Shown: positions 24,301 to 35,998, counted from the stretch's first letter. The stretch: DNA of 64,000 nucleotides from Talinum fruticosum (GCA_021018815.1 JAITYX010000012.1:3273001-3337000); one strand, 5' to 3'. Program-made: numbers and translations. Notes: generated by a model not told the origin, from the letters alone.

Positions 24301-26595
24301 CTCAATTCTACTTGTTTAACCCAAGTAACTCCTCTCATGTCCCGATTTAGCCCTAACAATTCCCTAAATCCATTTTGAGCTCTTATTTCAATCTTAAACA
24401 ACTACTAGGTCTGTTCTACAATACGGATGCTCAAAATTCACAACAAACTCAATATTCACAAGCAAACATTCAATATTCACCATAAATCCATTTGGGTTTC
24501 AAAATTACTAATAGTTTAGAGTATAAGACTGCCCACCTCGAATTTTAGGGTTTGGAATTGATTGAATTGCTTGCTGCTCGTGTTCTCGCATTCGGTTGCG
24601 TTCGGTTTCGGGGACTTTCGCTTCCTCTCGCTTCTAATTCAGCATTTCTTGCTTCCTCTCGCTCTCCGCGCTCTCGTCTCTGCTCCGGGTCCTTCTTCCG
24701 CCTCTCATTCTATCTCAACTCCTCACTCCTTTCTTCACTCACCGGTCGCTGTCCTCGGGCCCTCGGTCCCTCGCGTTTTCTTTTATTCTCCGCTCTGCTT
24801 TCAGTCCGGCCTTCTCCCTCCCTTTGCTTGCTGGTCATTCTGTTTCGCCGTTTAGACAGGCCATGGGCAACGAGCTTTCGCTCACGCTCTCTCTCTTCCC
24901 TTTTCGCCGCGAGCTCGGGCCTCCCCTCTCTCGCCTTCTCCTTCTCTCGCTCCTCCGTTTCCCTACGTGTGCCGACCGCCTTTCCTCCGATCACCGCTCG
25001 GCTCGTCGGCTTCCGGCCTCGGCTTCGGTTCCCGCGCGCCCTCTCTCTCTTTCTTGATTCTTCCTCTCGCATTTCCCTTTTTTGTTTCCTCTGCTCGGGC
25101 CTTCGAGCCCTCCTTCTTCTATCGCTCTCTCTCTCCACCGATCGCTTGTCGGTCTTCGTAACTTATTGGGCCCAACACATTCCTCCTTATCTCTCTTCTT
25201 CTTCTTTTTCTTCGTTAAACATAATAATAATTAAACACACATACGTATCATAAGCGGCCTCGGATTTATACGTATCCGGTCCAAGCAGAAAATTCGGAGA
25301 AAGGAATTAATACGCGCTACTAATTATAGTTACGCGGACTAATAATAATTTGTTCAAATAAATTTACGAATATCTAACCACGTATATAACTTGGTCATTC
25401 GACCTACTTAATTTAATTAAGGCTAAATAATTAATTTAACTCATATAACTACCTAACACAAAATCACGGGTCTTACACTATCTCCACAAAATACTCACCA
25501 AAAGCCCCTTCAACTTGCCACCGTCACACCAAGAGATCCAGATTCGAGATCCGGATCGGCAGGTGGAACAACCTCGAGGGCATAGATCCGTTTTCACAAC
25601 GGTTTATTTTATTCTATGCTTTCTTTATTATTTTTCATATTATGAACAAACGATGTATCACTTTTAATTCCTCCCCGCGCGATGTAATCTTTTAGTTTTC
25701 CGCTTACTTTTCTTTTCGCTTTACCCTTTCTTTTCATTTTGCTTTTGCTTTTATTTTCGTTATTTCTTTCTTTACCACTTTCTTTATTTCTGCCTTTATC
25801 GCTTTCCTTAATTATGTCTTGATTGCTTTAATCCTTTTTTGCATATTGTTGTATGCTTGTGTTTTTGCATTATTCTTATCCACTACTCAAACTACTAATG
25901 GTCGTCTTCGGACGGGCGGAATAGAAGGGTTTATCCCTACGTTTCGTACCCTCACCCCGAATCTCATTCTCGGTTCAAAGACCGATGGAGTCACTTTTAG
26001 CCTTTTTCGGTCTTAGTTTTCCCATACTAAGATCCGAATAGCAAATCTTTATTTTGGTTTTTGTTAGTTTTTCTTTCCTAAACACCGATCGGCGACTCCC
26101 TTTTATTTATTTCTTTAAATCTGCTTCCGTCTATTTTTTGACTCAATAGTGAAAAATAGAATTTGGATCTGCTAAGCCAGGGCAGAGGCCGATCAACCGT
26201 GGCCTCTGACCGGTGCCAGCCACAACTACGTGCAGGCTGTCGCCTACATCGTGTGGTCGTAAGCGGGCTTGGGTCCAAACTAGTGTTTTCACACTAGTTT
26301 GGCGCTAGAGTCTCACGACGAAAAAAGAGACCCTAATTTTTATTTTTCGGTTAAGACATAATATCCTGGGGCTTATAAAAATAATTACTAAATAAAACAA
26401 TTAATAAAACCGCTATTCAACTTTGGCTAATTCGTTTTAAATCAGAATTAATAAAATTCGAAAATCTTAATAAAAGGTTTATCCCCGCATTCCAAAATCG
26501 AGTTTCTCCAACCATCTTCAAAATCAATCTTTAAAAAAGAGACCTAACACAAGTGGGGAAGCTCGGCGGGCCACGGCTGGTCGTGGTTCCTATAA
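21334..26595 (+). repeat. 3' LTR of the coding-free element, interrupted
   Basis: The LTR runs 21334-22267 and resumes at 25478. The join reproduces the CTATCTCCATAAAATACTC context seen at 17190 in the 5' LTR. Confidence 0.8.
22268..25477 (+). mobile_element. Tekay/Del-like solo LTR, 3.2 kb
   Basis: It starts TCGTAACACCCC (a slightly altered TGTAACACCC) and ends GGGTCTTACA. The flanking CTATC at 22263-22267 and 25478-25482 is an exact 5-bp duplication. Its first ~250 bp match the starts of the elements at 60011 and 40426 (reverse). No internal domain, primer site or protein is present. A pyrimidine-rich block at 24600-25200 gives long chance open frames. The TGTAACACCC start and large size are typical of Tekay/Del chromovirus LTRs. 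Calling it an LTR rather than another non-coding element is inference. Confidence 0.75.
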
Positions 26596-26600
26596 CTCGA

Positions 26601-28210
26601 TCACCTCCATTTTGGGAAAAATGCATCATTTCGCTCTTTCACTCAACGACCAAGCGAGACACGAAATCCGAGATGTTCGTATGACATTGATTGTGACTAG
26701 AGTTGCATTTTCAGGCTCAATTTGCCAAAACGCTGCGTTTTGTTCCTAAAGATCATCTCGAAGCATGAAACCCCAATAACTTCTACGCGATGTGATTGTT
26801 TTATCGACGTCGGCCTTTTCGGTGCCCTCCACGGGATTCCTATTTCAAGAGGATGTTATCCGTTTTTCCCTTTCTCCCCTCCGGAAAATCCAGTTCGGTT
26901 CGGATAATTTTCGATCGCTGATTGCATTGCTTTTAGGTCATTTTGTGACCTAGCTTTCTTCTATAAAAAGAGGGCCTAACCCCTCACTTTGGCAGAGGCC
27001 GTCAACCTAACTACATGCTGCTGAAATTAGGCTAAGAGCTATTGAATGCAATATCGGTATTCTAATCTCTTGGCTCATTTTTAGCTAATCATTACTCCAT
27101 CAATCATCTCAGTATTCTCCTACACTACTCTACTACCACAAATTCCACAAGAAAAGCCTTCTTCAATTTTGTTCATCCACTGTCACGCTTCAAGATCCGT
27201 TCGCGATTCAAGATCAGCAGGTGGGACAACCTGAGGGCGCACATTTCATTCTCAATCCCAATTATGGTTTATGTAATTTATTTATTTTTATCTCTTTCCA
27301 TATTGTCGACAAAGATGTCATTATTTTTAATTCCTTCCCGCCCGCTGTAATCTTTTATTTCCTTTCTCGCTTTCTTTTTCACTTTCCTTTATTTGCATTC
27401 TTTTACTCGCTTTCATATATGTTATTTATCGCTTTCTTCACATGTTGTATGCTTTCCTATTTTAACACATTTCTATAACTCACATCTCAAATTAGTAAAG
27501 GTTGTTTGTTGACGAGCTAAATGGAATGGCTTATCCATACGTTTCATATCTTCACCCCGAATCTAGATTCTCGGATCTACACCGATGGAGTCATTTTTTA
27601 AACCTCTTTCAAGCTTAGTCTTTCCATACTAAGATTGGAAGAGTATTCTTTTATTTTTGTTAGTTTTTATTCTAAAATTAACTGGCGACTCCCTTTTTCC
27701 TATTTTATTTCTCCTAATTACTTCTCGACATTTATGATTTAAAAATAAAATAATTTAAATTATTTTTTGCCGGTTGAGGCTATAGGATCGAGACCGATTT
27801 CTTAGTCTCGGCCTCATGGCCGGTGCTAGTCATCGCCTAGTGTTGGCTCTCACCAGTGCTCGGCTGATAACCGGGCTTAGCTTCCACCTTTTGGCCCAAA
27901 AGCCTTAAGGAAGAATGCTAATTTTATTTTTCTATTTTCTTGAATTATAAATAATATCCCGAGACTTCTAAAATTAATTTTGAAAATAAAAAGGATTAAT
28001 AAAATCGCCAATCATCACTTAAACTGTTTTAAATTAAATTATAAAAATCGAAGTCTCTAAGAGACACACCCCCACTTTCCAAATGAACTTTCAAAAATCA
28101 TCTTTCAAAAGAAACATTTTCAAAACAAAATGAATGATACCCGACATTCATGGAGAAGCTCGGTCTCAATCTAGCGCCCTTTACAGAGGGGACGGGTCGT
28201 GGTTCCGACA
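26601..28210 (+). repeat. 3' LTR, second part, of the gag-only element
   Basis: It continues the 5' LTR match from about 1160 to 2644 and ends TTCCGACA at 28210. It keeps a block around 26890-26990, with a TATA box, that the 5' LTR has lost. Confidence 0.8.
26961..26969 (+). promoter_or_regulatory. TATA box in the 3' LTR
   Basis: CTATAAAAAG lies in the typical U3 position. The homologous block is deleted from the 5' LTR near 1400. Confidence 0.6.
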
Positions 28211-28570
28211 CCGACCACCGTTGAAATTGTCGGCCATCACTGCTGAAGGTAAGAGCAAGAGAGAGGGCGAGGGAGATGATGAGGATCGTGTTGTGACTCA
28301 TGACTCGGAGAGGGCAGCGTTTGAGACAAATTAGGCAAGCAAGGTATTGAATAAGCTTAACCAATTTTGTGACCGTTAATAAATTTTTTTATGGTCACAA
28401 AATTAGTCTCAAAATTTTATAATTTTAATTTTATGATTGTTAATAATTTTATTTTATGGTCACTGCTAACAATTTGGTCATAAATTTTGACCACTTATAA
28501 ATGGTCACAAATTGTGACTTTTTTATTCTATAAAAAATTATGGTCACAAAATTAAGTATTTCTTATAGTG
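28211..28570. mobile_element. Right end of a second CACTA element
   Basis: The end reads GTATTTCTTATAGTG, the reverse complement of CACTATAAGAAATAC. Subterminal TGGTCAC/GTGACCA motifs recur in both orientations over 28350-28560. The matching left end is not in the window, so the element presumably starts upstream of position 1 and contains the whole nest 804-28210. The following TTG (28571-28573) would be its target duplication. Confidence 0.7.
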
Positions 28571-28679
28571 TTGTTTCTTACACTTCATCTTATTGAGCAA
28601 CCTGGGTGACCCATTTGCAAAGTCCCATTGCCTCCCCGTACGAACTCCCATTGCCTATCTATTAGCGTAACTCCCCTCC

Positions 28680-29505
28680 TTATACAACAGAGAATCATCA
28701 AACGTAACACAATGTCATAGACTCCCACTAGAAACAATTGACCCCAACAACTAAATTGGTGCACCTTGCAGTAGAATACAATGAGCTGAACTTCACTCCC
28801 TTAACTACAACCAATTCCCCTTCGACAATTTTCCAGCCTCCATTGCTACACTCAGTTAGGTAGCTTGACTCATCCAACTGGCTCACAAAAATAAAATTTT
28901 TCACAAAGGCTAGGATAAGCCTAACATCTTTAAACTTACAAAACCCCACACTAGAGGTTTTAGTCCTTACATCACATTTCCCTAGTGTCTCCAAACTTTT
29001 GCCATTAGCAATATACACCTTGCCAAAATTTCGTCAAATAAGTTTCTGCTAGATAAAGAATGAAATAATGCACCCAAGTCAACTATCCAACACTTAATAG
29101 GATTTCCAACACTCAAAACAAGAGCATCACCCACATTTTCAACACCATTCATAGAATCTCGATAATCATTCCTTTTAGGACAATTTTTATTAAAATCTCC
29201 CTTATCACCACAACCACAACACACAACCTCCCGGATTTGGGGACCCACCCTTGCTTTGGACTTTGATCGGTCTCTAAATCTATTTTGATTCTCATGTTTC
29301 CACCTTCCTATAGTATTTAATGCACTCCTCGACGACTCCCCAAATCTTTCTTGCAAATAGTCTCTCTCAAGATTACATCATGGATTTCATCATATTTTAG
29401 TGCATTAGACCCTCTAGCACTCGCTCGCAGCGAGATACTATAGTGCCCTAAGACTCAGGCAAAGAGGACAACAAAATCAAGACCTTAACTTCATCATTAA
29501 AATTA
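28680..29505 (-). pseudogene. Ty1-copia gag C-terminus and protease, broken
   Basis: Read on the minus strand. It starts in gag with NDEVKVLILLSSLPES. A CCHC-type zinc knuckle follows (CCGCGDKGDFNKNCPKR near 29220-29170, its histidine replaced), then the protease active-site region WIVDLGALFHS near 29080, where the usual DSG is changed to DLG. YIANGKSLETLGKC near 29010 and FVSQLDE near 28880 follow. There are stops in gag (after LPES) and a frameshift near 29020. The sequence ends at the CACTA junction at 28570 with integrase and reverse transcriptase missing, presumably lying beyond that element to the left. The 5' part of the same gag is at 33274-33443. Confidence 0.85.
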
Positions 29506-30086
29506 ATTTTTGTAAAAACCCGACCCTAAATGATATTATTCATTTCACTAGTTACAAAATTTATAGAATCGAGCGTGCGCACTTCAATTCGACATTTAAA
29601 TTATTTTTATTTTTATGTGTGTGTTATGTAGCTAAGGTGACGAAGTGGCCTCCAATGAAAATTTTATAATGGTGATTGTAAATCTAAGCATATGTTTAAA
29701 ATAAAATTTAGAAATTTGTATAATTATATAACGAGTATAAATCCGAATGTACATGGTTATCGTGTTATTAAAAATTATATTTTAAGCAAATCGTTATATT
29801 TAAAAATGGATCATATAATTTATATGCAATACTATTTAAATGAAATTAAAAAATAAAAATAAATAAAATTAGTAATAATAATAAAAATCAGAATTTGCTA
29901 GAATTAATAGGAAATAGAAATTTTAAAGGAAAAAAATAAAAATATCAACTTCAAATTGGGTATAAAGTAGGAATCAATTTTAGTTTCCCTCAAGCTCTCT
30001 CTCTCCCGTGGCCTTTGCTTCTACTCCACCCCCTGCCTCCTCCTTGCTACCGCCCACCTGCCCCGACCACCAGCACCACCAACGCC

Positions 30087-30123
<37 letters not shown>

Positions 30124-31333
30124 GTGCGCGCCTGCCTCGCCTCACCCCTTGCTGTGACCCACTTTCTGGCCAGCCACCAACCGCTATCAATGCCGACCAG
30201 AAACCAATACCGGCGCTGCTAGAACCTTAACCTTGCGCCACTAGCCCTCCACCCCTTGTCGTGCTCCATAATTTGAGAGTGACAGTGAAACCCTAAAAAC
30301 CTTATTTCGTCTCTTTCAATTATTTTCTAGTTGGTTTAGCTAATATTTGAATTATGTGAGTTTAAAAAGATCTTTATGATGTAAATTTAAAGGCTGATTG
30401 TGAAAATTAAATTGGTGTGAATAGGTGTGGGTTGTTGTTCTTGGTGAAAGGATTGTAAATTAGGAGTGTGTGTTTGTGATTTTCTAAGCCAAAATCCTAT
30501 GGACTATAATTCTTATGCTTATTTTTTGAGCTGCCTTACTATAATCACCCATCTAAATCTCCTATTAGACCAGCTGCCATGCCATTTGATGGAAGGTTAA
30601 TCTCATGTTTAACAGACAAATGCAATTTTCTTATTGAGAAATGCAATTTTATTTATGAGAGTTGTCCATGAACTCATGAAATGTATTGAAATTATAGTGC
30701 TTACATGTTACAGGATCATTTTTGGTTGCTTTGAAGATGGAACAATGGGCCATTAGGATGTTGTTTGTGTTAAAGTTATAGGGGTTGGTTGTTAGGAGAT
30801 TGCTGATGTACATGTAGCATATAAGTGAACTTGTAAACTTGGGAAATTTTGGTGGCTCATCAACTGAATTGGTATAAGAAATAAGAGGAGGGACAACTCT
30901 AGGTTACGTGAAAGAATGCATTGATATTTTGGATTTGGTACTGCTTGAAGTCATGGATGATAATTGGGATTTGAAATTTCGCGACTAAGGAAGGTTCCTA
31001 GGGACACTTTAGCTCTTCTTGCCTACATTGACCAATGTCCAAATCCTATAAACTAAGAGATTGTTTGGAGAAAAAATGATACACCTTTCTACCATGTAAA
31101 ACCGAGTAGTTTCCATGAGTATGGAGAACTACTAGCAAAACTAGTAACCAAGAAAATGAATTTGATTGGATTACTAATCGAGATTTAGAGACGTAAATTT
31201 GAGGTGTTATTCTATAATTTTGTATAAATTTAGTTGTCCCTAGTTATATTTGGGTATGATTTTATTGAAGGAAATATTAGTTTTGGTTGAAGAAAAAAGG
31301 ATACATGTGAGCTTGAAGTTTGAAGTTAAAAGG

Positions 31334-31410
31334 TATATATGTATAAATTCAATTAGATTAGTTAAGTTGAGGAATATATGTATAAATTCAATTAGATTAG
31401 TTAAGTTGAG
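31334..31410. repeat. 39-bp tandem duplication
   Basis: ATGTATAAATTCAATTAGAT and its continuation occur twice in a row with a 39-bp period and almost no differences. Confidence 0.9.
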
Positions 31411-31730
31411 GATAAATATCAAAGTGGAAAAGGAGTGTATAGCGTGGTTGATGTTGTTAAATCTTAATTTAGTGAAGTAAATTTGTAATATTTGGTTATA
31501 AATTTGAGTAAATTTATTGGTCCCTAATTATATATGCATGTGAATTTTTTTGAGGAAAAGAAGTTTGAATTAGTGTGTTTTAAAGTATGTGAAATTTGAG
31601 TAAATTAGTTAATTTGTGGAGTAAATTAATTAATTAATTTGTGGAATAGGTGATAGAATGAGGTGAAAGGTAACTTAATGATAAGGATTAAAAGTAAGAT
31701 TTAGGTTCGACGTAATTAATTGAGTTAATA

Positions 31731-31734
<4 letters not shown>

Positions 31735-31795
<61 letters not shown>

Positions 31796-31819
31796 AACAA
31801 CAACAACAACAACAACAAT

Positions 31820-31855
<36 letters not shown>

Positions 31856-31892
31856 AATAATAATAATAATAATAATAATAGTAATAATAATA
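31735..31892. repeat. Compound (TAA)n(CAA)n(TAA)n microsatellite
   Basis: About 155 bp of pure trinucleotide repeats switching from TAA to CAA and back. Open frames here are repeat artefacts. Confidence 0.95.
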
Positions 31893-32173
31893 CTAGCTAG
31901 AATCATATTTTTATATGCTAAACAACTTGCAATAGCAAACGTACTTAATAAAATTCAAAATAAAAATATTTTGATTTAAGTTAATTAACAAATTACAATT
32001 ATGTGAGAATCAATGAAACTAGCTTAACCAATTTTTATGAAGTTATAAGCATTTATGCGAATTTAATTATAGATGATATTTCAATAAAACTTAAATTTAA
32101 ATGTTGTTAATAATAAAGACCTATTTGAAACAGCAGACGAGGCCACTATTGTCGTCGACTAGCCTCTAAAGTA

Positions 32174-32259
32174 ATATTTCATAAAGGGAAGAAAACATTT
32201 TAAATTCAGTACGTTCATTGCTCGTACTTTTCGAAATTTCACATGTTTCAAGCAAACTT

Positions 32260-32327
<68 letters not shown>

Positions 32328-32427
32328 CATAAAGGGAAGAAAACATTTTAAATTCAGGTACGTTCATTGCGTGTACTTTTCGAAATTTCACATGTTTCAA
32401 GCAAACTTCAATATATATATATATATA
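32174..32427. repeat. 148-bp tandem duplication carrying (AT)n
   Basis: ATATTTCATAAAGGGAAG begins copies at 32174 and 32322. Each runs about 85 bp and ends in an AT tract (long at 32262-32324, short at 32411-32427). The two copies differ at only a few positions. Confidence 0.9.
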
Positions 32428-33273
32428 ACTAATAATGAATCATTTACAAATCAAGTTTTGTCACCTAATTAAGTAATCCCCGATCAGTTATCAATTATCG
32501 ATTATCAATTATCGGGGCTTATGCCCTTCAATTCCACCCGCGCTTTAACTCGAGATCTTGATCAGCCTGGGAGGTGTGTAACTTACTCAAAGATCGCATC
32601 AATTATATAGGGGTTCCACTTATAGATAATAACTAGCAAGCAACTTTGACTCATATTCTCTCCTCTCGATTTCGAACTAAAATGAATTGAAATGCGTGTG
32701 CTCAATTAAAATTGTTTTCAAAGCAATTTGATCGTGCGAGAATGTTCGTATTGAGTTTCGACTCATTTTTCGAAATATTTTACTGTTTTTGTTTTAGGAA
32801 AAGTATTGGTGAACAATCAATTACCTACCAAGTCCGACGAAGGAAACCATAGCTGGACATGTTGTGATTATGGTTCTGAAGGTGTTTAGATGCTCACGAG
32901 TGATTTTCCTCAACCGTGACTCGAGTATGACCTTGAAAGTTATTACATGTTGCATATTATCTTGTAAAACAGATCGACTATGTGGGTTATATAAAAATTA
33001 TGCCACTAAATCACTTAACCGTATTTTTGGTCTTGTTTAAATATTAAGTATGATTTAACTACTTGGGTTGTAAGTATTTACCCTTATCATGTCCCAATTG
33101 AAACGTAATGAGTTAGATGAGCAAATTGTATTTTATTTTATTTTACTTATTAAGCCTTGTCCTATTTTTAGGGTGGCGGTAACGCCTTCAATCGTTATCT
33201 TCCACTGCGACCTTACGTAATGCTCTCTAATTAGGGATTATTAGGTAATGGTGATTGTGAGCGTTACGATTGT

Positions 33274-33443
33274 CACCGAAGCAAGTTTCAAAATCATCAA
33301 AATCTTTCTTGCTCCATGGTTTCCAGTTTCTTTCCCATAGGAAGATACAGCTCCTTATGAAATAGCAATTCCTCTATCTAAATCTTCCGAAGTGCATAAT
33401 GCTTACCATTGAACCGACCGATCTTCACGTTTCCTCCTTCCAT
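33274..33443 (-). pseudogene. Ty1-copia gag N-terminus, broken
   Basis: An ATG at 33443 (minus) opens MEGGNVKIGRFNGKHY, followed by KELYLPMGKK and ETMEQ. This is the conserved start of plant copia gag proteins. Stops follow soon after. It lies just downstream of the LTR and primer site at 33477-34011 and pairs with 28680-29505 across the inserted element. Confidence 0.8.
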
Positions 33444-33476
33444 TGTCCGATGTAAACTCCTCATCAAAACTCTCCC

Positions 33477-33490
33477 GCTCTAATACTAGT
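33477..33490 (-). other. Primer binding site of the copia element
   Basis: On the minus strand CTAGTATTAGAGC follows the LTR end, a diverged form of the initiator-Met site TGGTATCAGAGC used by plant copia elements. Confidence 0.7.
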
Positions 33491-34011
33491 TGTTAGGATT
33501 AGGAGCCCATGGTCACAAACAATAAATAAGAACAAGAATGAAAAATAAAATGAGACATAAACCGAAAAACCACGAACGATCCACTAGATTTCGTAGCTTT
33601 ACAAGGAGTAGTCTGTACACTTTATATACTCGCTATTACAAACTGCTACACCTAACAACAGAGGCTTGCAAACAATTATATAGCCATAAATGCAAGAAAC
33701 TGCTCAAAACGAACAAAACTAAGCAGTAGACGACTCGACACAGCCGACACGGCCAAGCCATGCTAGGCACTCGGCTACTACTTCACTTCTCTAGCCGAGC
33801 AAAATAGCCATTCCTCTTTCCCCTCAGGTCGTGCCAGCTGTTCCAAGCCGTGGACTTCAATTTTACCGAGTCCAAACACCCATTAGGCTTTACACAAGCC
33901 CAACATGGACATATTATAAATTTTCTACGCCTACAAATTGCATGTCTCATCCTTTTTAAGGTACAAAAATGGGGGTACATAAACGGGTTAAAACCTCTCT
34001 TACAATAACCA
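33491..34011 (-). repeat. 5' LTR of the minus-strand copia element
   Basis: The inner end, TGTTAGGATTAGG on the plus strand (TAACA on the minus), abuts the primer site. The outer end is placed at ACAATAACCA (34011), giving about 520 bp. The partner LTR is not in the window, so the outer boundary is approximate. Confidence 0.6.
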
Positions 34012-34400
34012 CATTTTGAAGAGACTTGGGCTTAGATGTCTAGAAGTTTAACAATGTAAGAATTTGTGTGCACTAACTTGAAAATTTACGAGTTGATGAC
34101 TTGGAGGCTTGAAAGAGTGACTTGAGAGTCTTGAATTTTATGAACTTAAGAGTCTTTAACTTTAGTGACCTGGGAGTTTTATGTTGTGAATTGGAAGTCT
34201 TATGTTTTGGCGACCCTTGAAAGTTTACACCTCTAATAACTAAAGACTCTATTTGGTGACTCCAAGATCTTTAATTCGAATGACTTGAGAGTCTTTTATG
34301 TTCGTGACTTAAGAGCCTTGAACTTTGTTTGGCTAGAGATCCCTCTTAGTGACTTGAGAACTTTAATCCGAGTAACTTGAGAGTTTTGAATTTATTTGTT
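34012..34400. repeat. Degenerate minisatellite-like repeats
   Basis: About ten diverged units of 30-40 bp around GTGACTTGAGAGTCTTTAA. No coding signal. Confidence 0.65.
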
Positions 34401-35435
34401 CAATTTTAACTATTGACTTAGTAGTTGATTTGGTTGTATTTGATAGTCAATTTGAACCAAATATTTTTAATAAAATAACTAAATGGGTTAATCCAAATAA
34501 TCAATTAATATTTAACTTTTGATATGGCACATATCATAAACTTTTGTGCCTACAAATTAAAATTTGTGAATGCAAATTTCGAGTCGAATATTAAATAAGA
34601 CAAGAAAATTTGAGAAAATATAATTTGTGTTAATTTTTAGATAATATGGGTACAATCTGTGTGTATTTGTTATAAAATGAACAAATAAATAAGTCCTCTT
34701 ATTCGATCTCCAATATTTACTTGAGTGAGGGTCGATTCGCATAAATCTCAATCAATTGATTGATTTGACTTCCTTTGATGATGAATTAGATTGGATTTCT
34801 TCTTGAGAGAGGGCCTAAGAGGCTTAGTCTCAATCAAGAAGAATGCTTTTGATCTCGATAGTATTGACGACACGTGCTTTAAGTGTTTGTTGTGTTCTAT
34901 TAAACAGAATTTACAAGTTTGTGAGGCTTCAAAATACTCTTGTGGAGAATTAATTTCTGGCCCTAGAAGGAGATAATATTACTCTATTTATGAGAAAATG
35001 ATCTCATGCTTCATATTAGGGTTTGTGACTTATTTCCTTCTTGGGCGTTTTGGCTTAGTAGTCGATTTTTACTACGGACATGGTAGTCAATTAGGTTGTG
35101 ACATATTGAGTTTAAGAAAAGTTGAAGAAGAGGTGTGTGTATATCTCATTTTCTATGCCACATAGAACATGACCTTGGTCACATTGCTAAACAAATTTTT
35201 GCAATCTATCTTTCGTTACCAGCCTTTGCTATAGAGCTAGCCACATTATGAACGCACATTATTGCTATTCTATTCTTGTGCAAAACCCTATTCTTGGTCA
35301 CATTACTTAACAATTTATTTGATGAGGATATATTTTATGTAACCTTATTTTTCAAGAGGATGTAATTAAGAAAATAACGTAATCTTAAACCACCTATAAC
35401 CCCTCTTCTATTTTTCATATTAAAAAGCCCTTTCC
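34401..35435. other. Unassigned AT-rich sequence
   Basis: No gene recognised. 34466-34555 shares a motif series (AACTAAATGGGTTA, ATCAATTA, CACATATCATAAA, TTTTGTGCCTACA) with 53813-53905, so part of it is a dispersed repeat. Confidence 0.4.
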
Positions 35436-35990
35436 ATCATCATGCTCATATATCTCCCCTTGACACTACATCTCGCCTCTATATCTACCTTTCAGGTGTT
35501 TTCCCTTCTCTCACCCTTAGTTGCCCTATCCCTCACGCAGCTGCCCTTCGCAGCTGATCTCCACCACGCCACTCTCTTCCTCACGCCAACCCCTCACCCT
35601 TGCTGCTCCTCTTTGTTTATCACCACTCCATCAGCACTTCCTCTTCCTTGCTTGATAACCCGCATCAACATCACCACCCCCTCTCGGCAGCTCTCCACGC
35701 CAACCATCTCTTACCTTTCCCTCCTCTCACCAGCCATGCTTCTTTCAATCTTCACCACCATCCCCTCATCTCTATCATCATCTCATCTTCTTCTTCTTTC
35801 CTTCATCAGCTCAGCTCCCTCTTTTCTTTTTCCTCCACAATCGCCACCCCACCACATCTTCATCTTAATCATCACCATCGTTCATCCGCCTCATATCCGC
35901 AAAAATTCAATATTGGTAGTATAATTAGTGTTATAAATGTTTTTAGTGTTTGAGACTATTTTTATTTTTAGTTTGATATTAAAGATAATA
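35436..35990. other. Pyrimidine-rich stretch
   Basis: CT-rich sequence gives a 160-codon open frame by low A content. It has no domain and no codon structure beyond base bias. It resembles the pyrimidine-rich leaders in nearby LTRs. Confidence 0.4.
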
Positions 35991-35998
35991 GTTTTTAC

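Larger units (their letters stand above)
16287..26595 (+). mobile_element. Second Ogre/Tat-like LTR element, no coding capacity (LARD-like)
   Basis: The LTRs start TGTAGACACC (16287) and TATAGACACC (21334) and are about 2.0 kb each once the nested solo LTR is removed. The internal 3 kb has a primer binding site, a splice-donor-like leader array and other repeats, but no gag or pol. The element sits in the 3' LTR of the gag-only element, since the flanks match 1150-1180 of that 5' LTR when joined. The 5-mers at the junctions (ATTGG and CTCGA) do not match well, so the target duplication is not confirmed. Confidence 0.75.
804..28210 (+). mobile_element. Ogre/Tat-like Ty3-gypsy element carrying only gag
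   Basis: The LTRs start with a TGTAGACACC-type end (TATAGACACC at 804) and the 3' LTR ends in CCGACA at 28210. The flanking 5-mers TCGAC (799-803) and CCGAC (28211-28215) are a target-site duplication with one mismatch. The order is 5' LTR, primer binding site, repeat-rich leader, broken gag, 3' untranslated sequence and 3' LTR. No protease, reverse transcriptase or integrase was found, so this resembles a gag-only (TR-GAG-like) derivative that would need pol functions from elsewhere. It is interrupted by a CACTA element (4999-15484) and by a second LTR element (16287-26595) lying in its 3' LTR. Clade assignment rests on the gag motif. Confidence 0.8.
29511..33268 (+). mobile_element. Putative solo LTR in the copia gag, 3.8 kb
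   Basis: It starts TGTAAAAACCCGACCC and ends near GCGTTACG. The flanks ATTTT (29506-29510) and ATTGT (33269-33273) differ at one base and are consistent with a 5-bp duplication. Removing it brings the two gag parts together, though some gag is missing. The start resembles that of the element at 58058. A TATA-like GGTATAAAG lies near 29958, followed by pyrimidine-rich sequence with (CT)n at 30088-30121. No protein homology is visible. The right boundary is less certain than the left. Confidence 0.6.

Noticed and set aside
24552..25253. 233-codon Ser/Leu/Arg-rich open frame, plus overlapping frames on both strands
   Set aside because: It lies in the pyrimidine-rich part of a solo LTR. CT-rich DNA lacks stop codons in several frames at once, and equivalent blocks in the other copies (37505-38288, 62103-62483) encode unrelated strings.
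31688..31906. 72-codon frame of Ile/Val/Leu runs
   Set aside because: Translation of the TAA/CAA trinucleotide microsatellite on the minus strand.
32478..32517. Hairpin with CCCCGAT/ATCGGGG arms as a terminator or riboswitch-like element
   Set aside because: The stem is only 7 bp with an AT-rich loop inside a decayed LTR. There is no supporting context and such hairpins are expected by chance.
35442..35953. 160- and 117-codon overlapping open frames
   Set aside because: Composition artefact of CT-rich sequence, with two frames open together and no domain or signal of selection.
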